From Struthidea cinerea (Eukaryota > Chordata > Aves > Passeriformes > Corcoracidae), in contig VZTI01004555.1 of the NCBI GenBank assembly GCA_013397865.1, forward strand, positions 378,326 to 442,325: a stretch of 64,000 nucleotides of DNA, given 5' to 3'. The notes under the pieces are model-generated. The model had not been told where the DNA came from. It made no database searches and saw only the letters and a list, made by a program, of their open reading frames with translations. Shown here in pieces: positions 50,137 through 62,335 of the stretch. The position numbers were made by a program, and so were the translations under genes. Position 1 is the first letter of the stretch. Each line of letters starts with the position of its first letter.

Positions 50137-53100
50137 TTCACTAGGGTGACAAGTGTTCTGGAATGCAAAACAGGAGTAATTTCTGAGGAAAAGGGAGAAA
50201 GGCCCTGCAGTTTTTGTTCAGGTCAAATGAAGACCTTGTAGCTGAATATGTATCAGGTATCTGCTGGCTCCATTCAACGCCTGAAGTTTCACTCATATTG
50301 AAACAGCACAGACAGATCTTTATTAACAATATCGGGGGCTGTGAGCAGGGCTCAGAGATGGAGGACACTGAGCAGAAAGCACGATCTGTAACTTAATCAA
50401 CTCCATGTTTAAAAACCTTGGTTGAGCTCAGGCACCACAGAAAGAGAGGTGAGGGGATGGACATGGCAGGTGCCATCACCTTCTCCCACTTTTGGCAGCC
50501 TGTCTTCTCCCATGAGCTGAAGTTGTTCCATGTAGGAACACGCTGGAGACCCGTAGCCTGTCGGTGACTCTGCAGGATCTGAGGCTGTTGTAAGGTGCTG
50601 CATGCATGTGCTGTGTTTTATTTGTGTAGTGGGGATCCCTTTCCTGATTTGCTATAAAAACTTCCCTGTAGTTTTCTCCCAGGCATGAACTATAGCCTAT
50701 GAAAAAGCTGTGAAAGATGGGCTCCTTTTTCTCACTGGTGGTAAAGAGGGGGGAGTGGAAATTATCCCTCTAGATAATTTAATGTTCACTCAGTAATGCA
50801 GTTTTTATGCTAACAATACTCCCCTGATTGCGAGGGATTTCGTGCCTACAGGCTGTGACCCTAAAGGATGGGACAGGGATGTACTACAGGTGGGATCAAG
50901 TGTTTTACAAAAGAAAGAAACCATTCTGGTTTTTTTTTCCCCCAGTGTTTAAGCAGCTGTAGATCTTCCAGGAAAGAGATGAACTAAGAGCAGTGAAGTT
51001 CCCTGTTCTGCCTTTGCAGTATAAATATCTGTGTCTTTCGCAGAGATAACTACTGAAATGGAGTATTCCCCAAAATTATCTTACTGCCAAGAAATAGTTC
51101 TTAGTTCATTTGACTTCACAGTAGATTTGAAAGCATGAAGGTGGAAAATACTTAGCATTCATTGGCTGTTCTCTGAAACAGAAATTTCCCTTCCCCAATG
51201 GAAGGCATGACCACACAACGCAGTCAAGCTGACCCAAGTATTACTTTTCACTAAAAAAAGAGCTCTCCCTTCTTCCTCCCTCTTCCTTTCCTCGTCATGC
51301 TTACCTGCACTCCAGCAGCAGACCTGGTCTGCCAGCCTGACCCTTGCATGAGTCAACACAACTTTTTTTCTGCATTAATTTTCTGCCAGGCTGGTGAGTT
51401 CAGTCAGTCCAGTGAGGACCAGGAAAGCCACCGCAGTCACAGAGAAGCAGGAACACACAGCTGGGAGAATGGGAAAAAGAAAGCAGTTAGGCTGCAGGGA
51501 CAAGGACTGACCTCTCTCAACGCAGTGACCATTAGAATCAGACTGTGATACTGTAACATTTTATCTGGAAAAACTCTCCTGGGCTGCCAAAGATCTGTTG
51601 CAGCACCAAAGCAGTCCTGGAAGAGGCTGAACTGGCTGCTTTGGAGAGTGTTGTTCAGTCATGCTCTTTCATTGATGGTGGTGATAGCTTCCAAGATGCC
51701 TGTGAATTGTCCCAGTCCTCTGGTGACCTCCGGGTGATAAGAACCCTATTTGTTTAGAGTTATGTCTACATTCACATGCTTTGGAAATGATTTGGATGAA
51801 GCTGGGGACCATTCTTGAGCCTTTCTGCTGTTGTTTGTGTGATGTTACAGTGGAGGAGGAATAGATGGAGTGGGACTTCTATGTCCATCTGGCAACTAAG
51901 CTGTAGTTTATGCCCTGAGGCAAAGAAGACTTCTTGACTCCTACACCAGGAGGAAAAGGTGAAGCTGAAATCACTGAGGAAGTGAACAAGGAAAACAGTC
52001 ACCAAACCCGATCTTTTGGCCACTACAGCACTCCAGAAATCAAGAAAACCAACTGACTTCAGCATGAAAATATAGTTCCCTCTGTGCATCAGCTATGCAA
52101 AATCAGACCCTAAATAGCAAAAGAATTTACTGTAATCCCATCTTTGCCAATTAAGTGTCTTCTGCTTCTAAATGGAAAGAAATTTCAATGTTGATTTTAA
52201 AATATTGCTGGCATTTATCATAGTAATTACTTTAGCCATGTAAAACTCCAGACACCATAAATACTGTTGATACTATGGATTAAATGCTCCCAAGGCACGT
52301 GTTACTGATGCTACAAAATACGCATGGAGACAAGGGTATTGTCAAAGCTCAGCATTTGCTGGGCTCATGCAAAACCATTTGAACAGACAGTTGCCTCATC
52401 AGATTTCTGAAAATGATTGATGTTCCTTGGCAAAAGCCATCTATCCTTATCAGTGACTGTATTTTGGAGGAGCACACCTGGGCAAGCACACTCACGAGCT
52501 CTGATATCAACACATGCTTCACTGCAATCACGTTTTCCAATCAGTAACTTTTAAAGATGGGAAAAGTTTATTTCAGGGACCCTGAATTGCCATGATCTTC
52601 ACTTTCCAAATTCTCAGACTCTGAAAATCAGATCTCTTTGATCTCTTACAGATATTGTAGGTATATAACCCGTAAATGAATCATTCCAAGTTACAAATCA
52701 GCTTAGAAAATGTCCATCCTAATCTACTTCTGTGGACCTCTGCCCCCAAAAGCAATGAATGGTGTGTATGTAGGTAGGAAAAAAGAGAGTAATGCCTGTC
52801 TACATGTCTCTAGTAGACAGGCTTGGAAAGCTGGAGAGGGCAAGAATGTAGGGATATCAGCAATCAGCTGGAATCTGGTACCATATCAAATTGTGAGGTA
52901 CTTGAAACCAGAAATTGTCCAAGTTTACACAGGTAAAGTGTGACGATTTTTGTAATAATCTGATGTCAATATTATCTGTAATACTACTGATTACAGGCAC
53001 ATCTGACAGGGAAAGATATGCTGCCTTTCTGTGAACGTTACTGAAGAGTAATATCTCCAAAGAAGTGAAAGAGTTTTCTGTTAATTTGCTCTGGTCTCTC

Positions 53101-56100
53101 CCTGCAGAGAGCCTGCCCCTTCACCTGTGATGGCACTGACAAAGGGGTTTTGGGGTTATGCTTTCAGCAGGTTTTCATGCTGACAGGAGGAAGCTGAGTA
53201 GAGCCTGCATGCAGCAGGAGCTGGCCGAGTCCTTGGAAGCAGCCGGATACATGCACAGTGATGTGTATTGAGTAAAAGACACATTTATCACTCCATTGCT
53301 TTTTATTAATAGGAGGAAAGATACTAAAAAATAACTCAACCCCAAGACACAGAATGGAGATAAAGCTGTTTTATAGCATCTGAAAGCATGTGGAAAAATT
53401 GTTGCGTAGCTGGAACTTATTTGGCACTAGGGAAAATATTTGTTGAGCTGCCAGTAAAACTGTAGAAGAGGAAATGCTTATAAGAAGACGTCCAAACAAG
53501 CACTGAGCTTCCTTTCCATGAAAATTGAGGTCAAATAGAGTGTTTGAAATCATTAGAAATATGTGAAAAATGAGCTCATATTGTCACTGGGAATGATGCA
53601 GACAACAGTTGGAAACATGTTTGTAAGGACCCAAAAGCTTCCTACCACCCATGGAACTACCCAGGATTTATTTCTTGGACATTCTGACTGGCATAGCTTG
53701 GGCAGAGTTCCCAAAATTCAGCTTGTGTGGCCTGAAGGGTGAGCTCTGCCTGCACTACTTTCGCTCTTGCTCATGTTTAACTCAAGGGGAGATTTCCTTG
53801 CCTGTCACCTTCCATCCAGGAGATGTGGCAGCATGCTCTGGCACAAACTTGGCCAGCTGCTGCATCGAAAGACTGTGTGGCTGATCTGACTGCTTTAAAG
53901 GATACATCTTCTGCTGAAGAAAACTGCATCAAATTTGCTTTCATATGGAAGCACTGCCTTAACGTCAGTATTTTGTGTCCTGTCGCCACAGTGGCTTTGT
54001 CCTAAATATAACATACAAGTCTAGTTGCTTATAACCTTTATATAGAAAATATTCAGTGGCAGTAAGAAATCCGAGGCAGTCAGCACATTAGAAAGTTTAG
54101 TGTTTTAGGCTTTTGATTTTCACTGGCGTTACACTGGGGTTTTTTCAGAAGACAAGCTGACTTCAGGAACAGAAAAAAGCCCCGTATATTTTGGCAATAT
54201 TTACAACCTTCTTTTACTTTGTATTGCACTTCATACAAGAGAAATAAAGGTTTTCTTTGTTGTTTCCAAAGCAAAATATGAATTTTGCTCTGTTTCTGTT
54301 TGCTCTAAGAGTGTTCTGTGATCATCTTTTGCAGCCAGTGTGTTGCTGGTTTTTTAAGAACTTGTGGTCATTATGGAAGATAAATGACAGTCCTTGGAGC
54401 CCATGGCTGAAGCACACATTAGTCACTAGTAAATGATGTATAAAAAATATTCAGCTTGCAAAAAGATAATGGTGGTTCCTATTTGAAAATGCAGAAAAAT
54501 GCACATATCTGGAGCACAAAAATGTCTCATCAATATTTCCGTGGGTAGAAAACTAACCTGTCAAGAAGGAAATGTTGAAGAGATGGGGATATTTATGCAC
54601 TTGCAGCACTGATCATAATGATCTAAAGGACTATTAAAGCAAACTTAAAACATTAGATGCTGTAAGTAGACCACTTGATTATTTTTTCCATGCAGCCTAG
54701 GAATGCTCTAAAAAAATTCAGTAAGGAATTGCTCATTCCACATCTTTGACCTCCAGTGATCCTGCCTTTCTCCATTTCGTTGTTATCCGTAAATTTAATA
54801 GCCATTCCTGATCTGACCTTTTACTAATAGCAAAGTCCTTCACCCGCTCCAGTGCTGGAGCTGGGGACTGGCAGAGAGGGAAGCCCAGATGTCAGAAGCC
54901 TGTCTGGGTGACTCTGGCCCCTGGCCAGGGCTGTAGCAGCGCCCACAATGAAGGGCTGTGGTGGCTTCGTGGCTACACTGCTCTCCGTCCCTCTTCCCCC
55001 AGATGGCAACTCCCAGATGAGACATCAGTCCTGCATTACAGAGAAAATCTCATTGCTTTCCCAGAAGAGGGCAATTCTATCTTTTCCCTGGTGGGGGAAT
55101 TGGGTGCAGTTATCCCACGGCAGGGTTCCAGCCCCCAGGCTGGGTTTGGCACCAGGCTTTGTTGAGAGAGTCACATCGCGCGGCCAGGCTGTTGGTGTGT
55201 GGTGGAAGAGGCAGCTGCCTGCCAAGAGAGGGGAATCCGCTTCTAGCCGGTGGCTTAAGTCCTTGTGGACCTGATATTCTCACCTTCCACTCCTGTCTCT
55301 GTCAGCCAGCCTAATGGAGAACCTTTTCTGTATGGGTTATCAATAGGGCTGAACTGGCTTGCTGTTGTTGTTGCTGTTGCTGCTGCTGGCAGACCCAGAG
55401 CCTACTTGATCCACTCATCTAAAAACCCCCAAATATTGATGTATATCTATAAATTAACCAGCTGCTGGTTGTGTGAGATCAGCAAGAGATCCTCCATGGA
55501 TCAGGGCAGCTCAGGGAGCAAGAGAATGGGAGGAAAGAAGTGATGGGGTGGACACTGCAGGACCCAAGTCAGTAAACCATTAAAGCAGCCCATCTGTGCC
55601 TTTGAACTATCATTTACCCACTTGGAGGGCTGATACTCAGATCTAGAAGGAAAAGTCAGTTGATCAGGTTAATTTTAATTTTCTTTTTCATTAGTAACTA
55701 CAAAGTCTGCAGAAACAGAGAAAAGTGACAACACAAAATCCTTCGCAGGAGGCCTTTCTGCATGTGCAATGCTCTCTTGTCACTCTGTGCCTCTACTGGC
55801 TGATCTCAGAGATAAATATTCACATTTAGTTCCTTTCTGGCACTCTTTGCTATGAAAGGGGGGATATGACACCAAAATCTGAAGGATTATATATTCCTCC
55901 TTTTATAGGAAACTTGTGTAAGGTGCAAAAGAAGAATTGTCCTGTGGCTCTGGACATCAGTAAATGATGTATGTCAGTCAGTCAGATGCTGCCCAACTGC
56001 TCAAAATAGGACCTGGGGTCTTCAGCTGCTCTCAGCTGTGCTTGAACAGTCTGTCACAGCTGTCCTGTTGCAGCAGAGATAACACTGACTCTGCATGCTT

Positions 56101-59100
56101 CTCTTCATCCTTCAAAGCTGTAAAGTCTCTTAGAGCGTCGAAATTTTGATCTTCAGTCCTTTTTCCAACTTTTATAACCCATGAAAATCAGGAGATATTT
56201 TGCATGAAGGGAAGCCTGGAGAATTTGCCTGCCCTCTGCCATATCTGGCCCATGTCGTCTGCTTGTGGAGGTTGAAGGTTTAACTCCCTCATCATAACAG
56301 AAAGAAGCTCTCTGGCACTTGCACATTGGAACAACAAATTGAACCTGCCCACCCTCTGACCTGTTCAGCTCTGCTGTAATGAGAAGCAGTCAAATTCAGC
56401 ATGCCGCAACTTTATTATCAGAAAAGAGAAAGAAATCTCTTTAGCAACACATTATTTACTTCAGAAATAACCTCGAGTTGTCAGCTGGAGAGAAATATGC
56501 TCCCTTTCTGTATCCACTTCACATTTCCCTGGCTTCCAAGGTTCAAATCTGAGGTAGTTCCTGCTGCTGTGGGAGGAACAATAGCGTGTTCTGAGTGCCC
56601 GGTGAAGGTATTTAGAGGTGTACATTTAGAGTCAAAGAAAATGCTGAAGCATTATGTTTTCTAGACACAAAGAACAGCTCCTTGTTTTCGGCTAAAATGT
56701 TTTTTATTTGAAAGGAAGACAGCACCATAAAAAGTACGAAATCCAACTCACACTGAGGAAACTTGCTGAGCATTTTTCTTATGACCCCTGCTGCAGGAAC
56801 AATGACAGCAAAGTTGTCTCTTTGCCAGGAGTACAGGAAGATACTTTAGGAACTCAGTCCCGGACTAGCAAAGGTGGTTACCTCATAGCTGCTTATTAGA
56901 GCAGGTTGGGAAAGGGTACATGCTTTCATTCATGGCATCTCTATTCTGAAGCAGTGGGCGACAAAGACCCTCAGGTTTTCGTTGAAAATGGGGAAGGTCA
57001 GAGGGATTCTGGAAATGCCATCCTCTTGTTCATATCTCTTCCCCTCCTCTGCCTCCCAAATGGGGTTTTTTACTGCCACGCTGCTGGGGAATCTGGGGTG
57101 GAAACAAGCTTTGAGGCTGTCTTACTTTGCATGAAAGGTTTTATACTTGTGCCCTGCATCCTATGGAGCAAGGAAGACTTATACAAAGAAAAAGTGAGCA
57201 GAAAAACAACTAAATAGACTGGAACCTGCCTGGATTACCTTATATAAAACAAACAAAAGCCCCAGATGTGTCAATTGGAAATATTTTAAATTTAATACAT
57301 CCTTGTGGTTTGAGTAATGTGATCTCTTCCACGAGCAGTTGACTGTGAAGATTAAAAACTTATAAAATACAAAGCTCAGCCAACAGAAATCATCACTGAA
57401 ATTGGTTTAAATTTCATATGTGGGGCTGAAGTTCAGCTATGTACTGTTACGGGGAAAATAAAAACATAACGATGCAGGATGCTAAGAGAAGTCTAGTATG
57501 GTTTTATAGTCTTTGTCTATGGCCAATATGATTTTATGAGCAAATTTTCTATTGCACATCTCAACAAGTTGGTCCTTAGCCATTGACAGTCCTTGTAGCT
57601 TACGTATTTTTCTCACTTTCCACTTTCTTCCCCTCTAAGGAAGAGAAGACGTGACCTCTGAAAAGCTGAGTTGAGAAGACAACATTTGGGACGCTGAGAG
57701 GCAGCCTTGTGGTGGAGCTGGTTTGATGGCCAAGGAAATACACTGGGAAAAGATGCTTTACTGGGGCTTGTGGCCCTTTCCAGTCATAGTGAATCTCTCC
57801 TGGAAGGGCTTGGAAGAGAAGAACAAACCATGCCCTAAAGGAACTCTGTGGGACCCTGCTCAGCTTCACTAGATACACTGGAGAAAAGTCAAAGTTTCTG
57901 AGCTTAGGCAAATGGCTTCTAGCCTATGATCATTGCCTGGAAACTTAAAGGTTACAAGACAGACAGTGGCTTTTGGAAAATAATGTCCTCTAAAATACTA
58001 AAAACTGAGGCTAATTAAAGCTACACCATCCTTTGGGAACGGGTCATTTGTATGTTTGTTCCAAGACTAAATTTGGATTTTGGTGGATGTTTGCCAGCAG
58101 TGATGAGTAGGTTATATGTTTGTTTTAAAACATCTCCAGGATTACACCCTAGAAATGGAAATGGAGAAAAGAGGCAGACTTTTCTGGAATAAATAAAACC
58201 CTGCGGTCTAATGTGTCATTTGAATAAATTATATTAATTACATAATGTCTTGGATTTTTTTTTTGTGCTGGGTTTTGACAGGGTTGGCCTCCAAATTATA
58301 ACCTACACTGGAGAAGTTATCACTAGATTGAAGACCCTGAGTCACATCAGCAAAGCAGCACTGCTGGCATCACATTTTTGTTAATTTCTGTTGCAAAGTC
58401 AAACAAAGCAATAAAATTGCAGCATGGCAGGGGAAAGAAAGGCAATGGGAGCAGCCTCTGCAGTACTCACACTGTCCATTTAGAAAAATACCATCAGGGA
58501 GGTGGGAGGTGTTTACCATGCCAGGTAATTCTTCTCCCAGTGTCAGGAATTAACACAACAGCGAAGAAATGCAGGGTGTTTTCATTCATTCAAACAGCTT
58601 CTCACTCAATGCTCTCAGCTTTCAGGCGTCCCATCCCTCCCTCCTCAGAGGCAGTATGGGCTCTCCTGTGGGGTAGGTAATCCCACTGGATTGCTGGGCA
58701 TCCAACACCTCCCTCACAATGCCTGGATCACTGGAATGCTTTAGGTCCTTCTCTTGATTTCTTAAAACAAAAGTATTGACAACCTGAAACCCTGAATCAC
58801 TTTAGCAAAACAAGAAAGAAGGTGAGGCTGCTTTGGTTTGAAGCTGCTTTCCTGGTGCACTGAGGGAGCAGATGGCAATTCATGCAGGGAGAGCATCCTT
58901 ACCCATTTTGCTCTCAGAGAGCAAAGAGAGACTGAATTAGAGAATCTTAATTGAAAAGTGTCATCAAATATCCACTGAGGTGGACCTGTTTTATGCTTTC
59001 CATGTCTTAAGACCTTCCTGTGTCCATACTGGCAGCAGAGGGGTGATGATGCTGAGAGCTGGCATGTGCTGGGAGACTGGCAGCCAGCTCTGGGGGTGGA

Positions 59101-61304
59101 GCTGGCAGCGTCCCCCGTGCTCCAGGGTGACGGGACTGGAGGCCTTGTCACAGGATAATAAAATATTCACGTGTTTGAGAGACGTGTGTTTCCCTCACAC
59201 TTGGGCACTGCAGGCCGGAGCTTGTTCTCAGTGGCTCAGGCACAAATCCCAAATAGCTGCTTTGCCTATGAACGTGCGTATGAGATTCTTCTTGCACCAG
59301 CGTGAGAGGTACAGGGAATCTGATGCCTTCTACAAACTATTTGGAAGCTGTTGGTTCAGGAGGAGGCTAGCATTGCCAGGCTTTAGGGATTGCTATTTAT
59401 ACATGTATTTTAAACAGTAGTTGTTCTCGGAAAATCTGATTTAAAAATAGCATTATGCCTTTGTATTCCTCTGACTGCCAGATGAGATGCTCTGTGTTCC
59501 CAAGGTTTTGTTTGGGTTTATTCCTCCCTAAGTGCCAACACTAGAAATTCAATCTCAGTTCTGAGAACAAACAACATCCTTGTCTTCTCACATATCCTCA
59601 CCAGTAATTAAAGCCTGAAGATCAAAGCGTGCCCTTGGTGACACCTCTACAACCTCTTTATTTGCCAGTGATCAGCCCTCAGCTGGAATCCTGTCAGCAC
59701 TTCTGTCCTGGGTGCCTGAGAGGGCTGGACCCAGATTGCTCCTTGTATTGTGTCTTCCTTGACCGCAAAAGAAAACCAAGCTCAAGACAATTTCAAAACA
59801 ACAGGGATGGGGATGTGATTACATGTGGTATTACCTCGCTGTTACTAGATGTAATACTATATCAGTGTTTTTCACCTGCTGGGAGGGTGCTGATTTTGTC
59901 TTTAGGGACAAATTTTGCATTTCAGTGCACCTGGGCTGACAAATGCCAAAGTTGCTGTTCCCAACAACTGTCTTTTAAGCCCAGGGAGTAGAGGACACTA
60001 AATCTGAAGCCTCTAATCCATGGCTTTAAACCTGAGAAATTTAAACTCCAGTGACACTCCCTCAGGCTGCAACTCATTCTTTCTCCTCACACCACTTTCC
60101 TGGCCCCAAAAAGATATCTCCCCACAGAAAACAGGCTAAGACACCTCATTACACAGACTGCTCAAGCAGTTCATGAGCATTTAAGACACGATGTATTCAA
60201 ATTTAATAACTTATTGAAACAGGTCCTGTGGGCGTCCAGGTCATGCTTTCTGCCCTGGAGGTGGCAGAGGGGGCTTGAAGTGCCCTGTGGCTCTGATCCA
60301 TGCCTGGAGAACCTTGCAGCCTGCAGGGATGCCCATGCTGTCCTGGCTGCAGGTTCCAGCCCTCATCTTGCTGGCGCCAAAGCTGTGCCCAGGCTTGGAT
60401 GTAAATTTAATCTCGTTGGGAGCTAATGGAGTGAGGAATTTGACACACCTTTTCCTTCTCTGTAGATGGGAGCCGTATGGCTCCCGACTCTTACAACGTT
60501 CCTCAATCTGAAGATGAATATTAACATATGCTCCCTGGAGTAATTAAAAATGTGATCATAAACAGAGTCTGACTCACTGAAGGCAGAATGTTGTCACCAG
60601 GGAAAAACTGAAGTCAAGCCAGTGCTCAAGAGGTGAGCATCTACCTGGAGTCCCAGGTGCAGATAACAGTGCAGCAGTTTGCATTCAGCAGCGGTGATGA
60701 GGACAGCGGGAAGAAGGAAGGAGATGTGTTTGATATAAAGCGCATTAGCTTAAAGCACTCTCAAGGAAGTTCGAATGAGAACGTTTCGAGGGGGTGGTAT
60801 GGACAGAAGTGGCTGCTGCAGCTTAGCTTAGGCAACTGCTCTGAGGCAACTCACTGAGCCAGAGGAACTCAGTCATGTGCCCAAGCTCTAAAAAATTCCA
60901 GTGGCTGAACTAGAGCTAAATTCGAGGGATGTTTGAGAATTTCCCTGGAAAGCACCTGAGGACTGGATAGCTCTGGAGGCAGAGAAGCAATCTCTAAAGC
61001 TGGGGGAAGAGGTTTTTTCATCCCTTGAAAAAGCTGGATTCCACAGTCTCGTGCTACCAGCAACAGAGAGACACAGTAATTCCTTAGGGATGTCCAAGTA
61101 ACCCATCGTGGAAAGCTCTGTGAAAAAAGAGGAAGTTTCCTCTTTCCTGTTTCCCATCTCTCCTGAGAGGAAGAAGTGACTGGGTGTGTGTGAGAAACCA
61201 AAATGGTTGATGGCTTAAACATTGTTAAGATCATTGGAGGGCTTTAGAGCAGAGGACAGATTTTAGGAAACTAAACTATGAAAGGCTACTCTGAACCCCA
61301 AGGA
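50137..61304. other. Unique non-coding sequence
   Basis: About 11 kb without a recognisable gene, RNA gene or transposon. The patch at 54830-55260 is GC-richer, with a few CpGs near 55175-55245 and an acceptor-like CTCTTCCCCCAG at about 54991-55002, but its frame (54948-55274) matches no protein I know. A GTTGTT/GCTGCT trinucleotide run lies near 55363-55388, and a T tract at about 58254-58263. Confidence 0.5.
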
Positions 61305-61384
61305 GAGGTTTGGCAGTGCTGGGTTAATGCATGAACTTCATGAATTTAGAGATCTTTTGCAGCCTAAACTGTTCTATGATTCAG
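61305..61384 (+). mobile_element. CR1 LINE, decayed 3'-end fragment
   Basis: The order GGTTTGGCAGTGCTGGGTTA, then GAACTTCATGAATTTAGAGA, TCTTTTGCAGCCTAAACTG and TTCTATGATTC follows the 3' tail of a CR1 subfamily (GTGCTGGGTTAATG..GGACTTGATGATCTTAGAGGTCTTTTCCAACCTAAA type) with several substitutions and small deletions. It is plus oriented and older-looking than the other copies. The left boundary is uncertain. Confidence 0.7.
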
Positions 61385-61598
61385 TGAAGCTGGTGGGAAA
61401 ACTAATAATATCAAATGTAGGATAACTTCACCTCAGGAATTACAATGTTAATAAGGGTATAGGGTATTTTAAAGGTTTCAACATGAAAATTTCCAGTTGA
61501 TGTTCATGATTATTAAAAAAGGGATGTTCTTAAAGTGATTCAAGGCTTTTTTTGCTTATGACTGGGAAATTATAAACAAGGTGTGTTGACTTCTCCAA

Positions 61599-61645
61599 AT
61601 TAATATATATATTAATAGGGGAAAAAGAAAGAAAGAAAGAAATAA
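61599..61645. repeat. 18-bp AT palindrome next to a GAAA microsatellite
   Basis: ATTAATATATATATTAAT at 61599-61616 is a perfect palindrome. It is followed by a GAAA/AAAG repeat of about four to five units at 61621-61643. Both are simple-sequence features. Confidence 0.8.
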
Positions 61646-62089
61646 GCTGTTAAAACCAAGTTAACATCATTAAAATCCCCCCATGATCAAATGTATCCCT
61701 TTGAATTCCATGTTTGGTCTGATGGCAACAGCTGCTTTAAGTTATTTTCTGTTTTAGAGAGCAGACATTTTTCTTTAAATGACTTTTGTAAAGAATTTCC
61801 GAATGTATCATAGGTCGAAAGGCAAGCAGAATAAAAGGCAAATTTGATGTAAATCATTTATTGCAAATACTTTGCTTAGTGAGTGATGAACCAGAATAAC
61901 AGAACAGATTTAGATCTTCTGCCCCTCTAGGTCATGATATATTACTGCCTGCAGGTCCTTTCCCATTCTTCACCCATTCATGTCTCCATAAAATGCCTTG
62001 AAAAACAAGTGAATAATATCCCAAGTCCTGTTGTCCAGGGACTGTCAAATGGATGGAGAAAAAATTGCACCAAATGTAAATGTAAACTC
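61646..62089. other. Unique non-coding sequence
   Basis: AT-rich, non-repetitive, without a recognisable gene. A 96-codon minus-strand frame (62222-61932) shows no known protein features. Confidence 0.5.
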
Positions 62090-62270
62090 CACACTGCAAT
62101 GTAATGGTAGGGCATAATTTGCATAAATAGTGTTTGCAAAGAGCAATTAGCACTTCATTTACATTCAGTGAAGTAGCAATTTGCACATTTTCAAGAAACA
62201 ATTTCTCTACCCATATGTGCAAATTTTGTGCACTGCAATTGACACGCTAATAAAAAGATGTTAATAGACC
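62090..62270. promoter_or_regulatory. Octamer/homeodomain-rich block, candidate conserved non-coding element
   Basis: Repeat-free AT-rich sequence with a perfect POU octamer ATTTGCAT at 62117-62124, AGCAATTAGC near 62142, and GCTAATAAAAAG near 62247, a HOX/CDX-like core. The texture resembles vertebrate developmental enhancers. Conservation is untested. Confidence 0.28.
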
Positions 62271-62299
62271 AATTTTTTTTTATTTTATATCACAGTGTT

Positions 62300-62335
62300 C
62301 TGAAATATTGATTCACTCTCCTGAAATATTGATTC
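62300..62335. repeat. 15-bp direct repeat at 21-bp spacing
   Basis: CTGAAATATTGATTC occurs exactly at 62300-62314 and 62321-62335. Two helical turns separate equivalent positions, which could be slippage or paired protein sites. Confidence 0.85.

Noticed and set aside
54948..55274. Possible exon after the acceptor-like CTCTTCCCCCAG
   Set aside because: The downstream frame encodes nothing recognisable and no convincing donor pairs with it. GC-rich unique sequence gives such strings by chance.
58250..58370. Possible solo LTR starting with TGTGCTGGGTTTTGACAGGG
   Set aside because: Only the first bases resemble LTR starts I know. I found no matching CA end, polyadenylation signal layout or target-site duplication.
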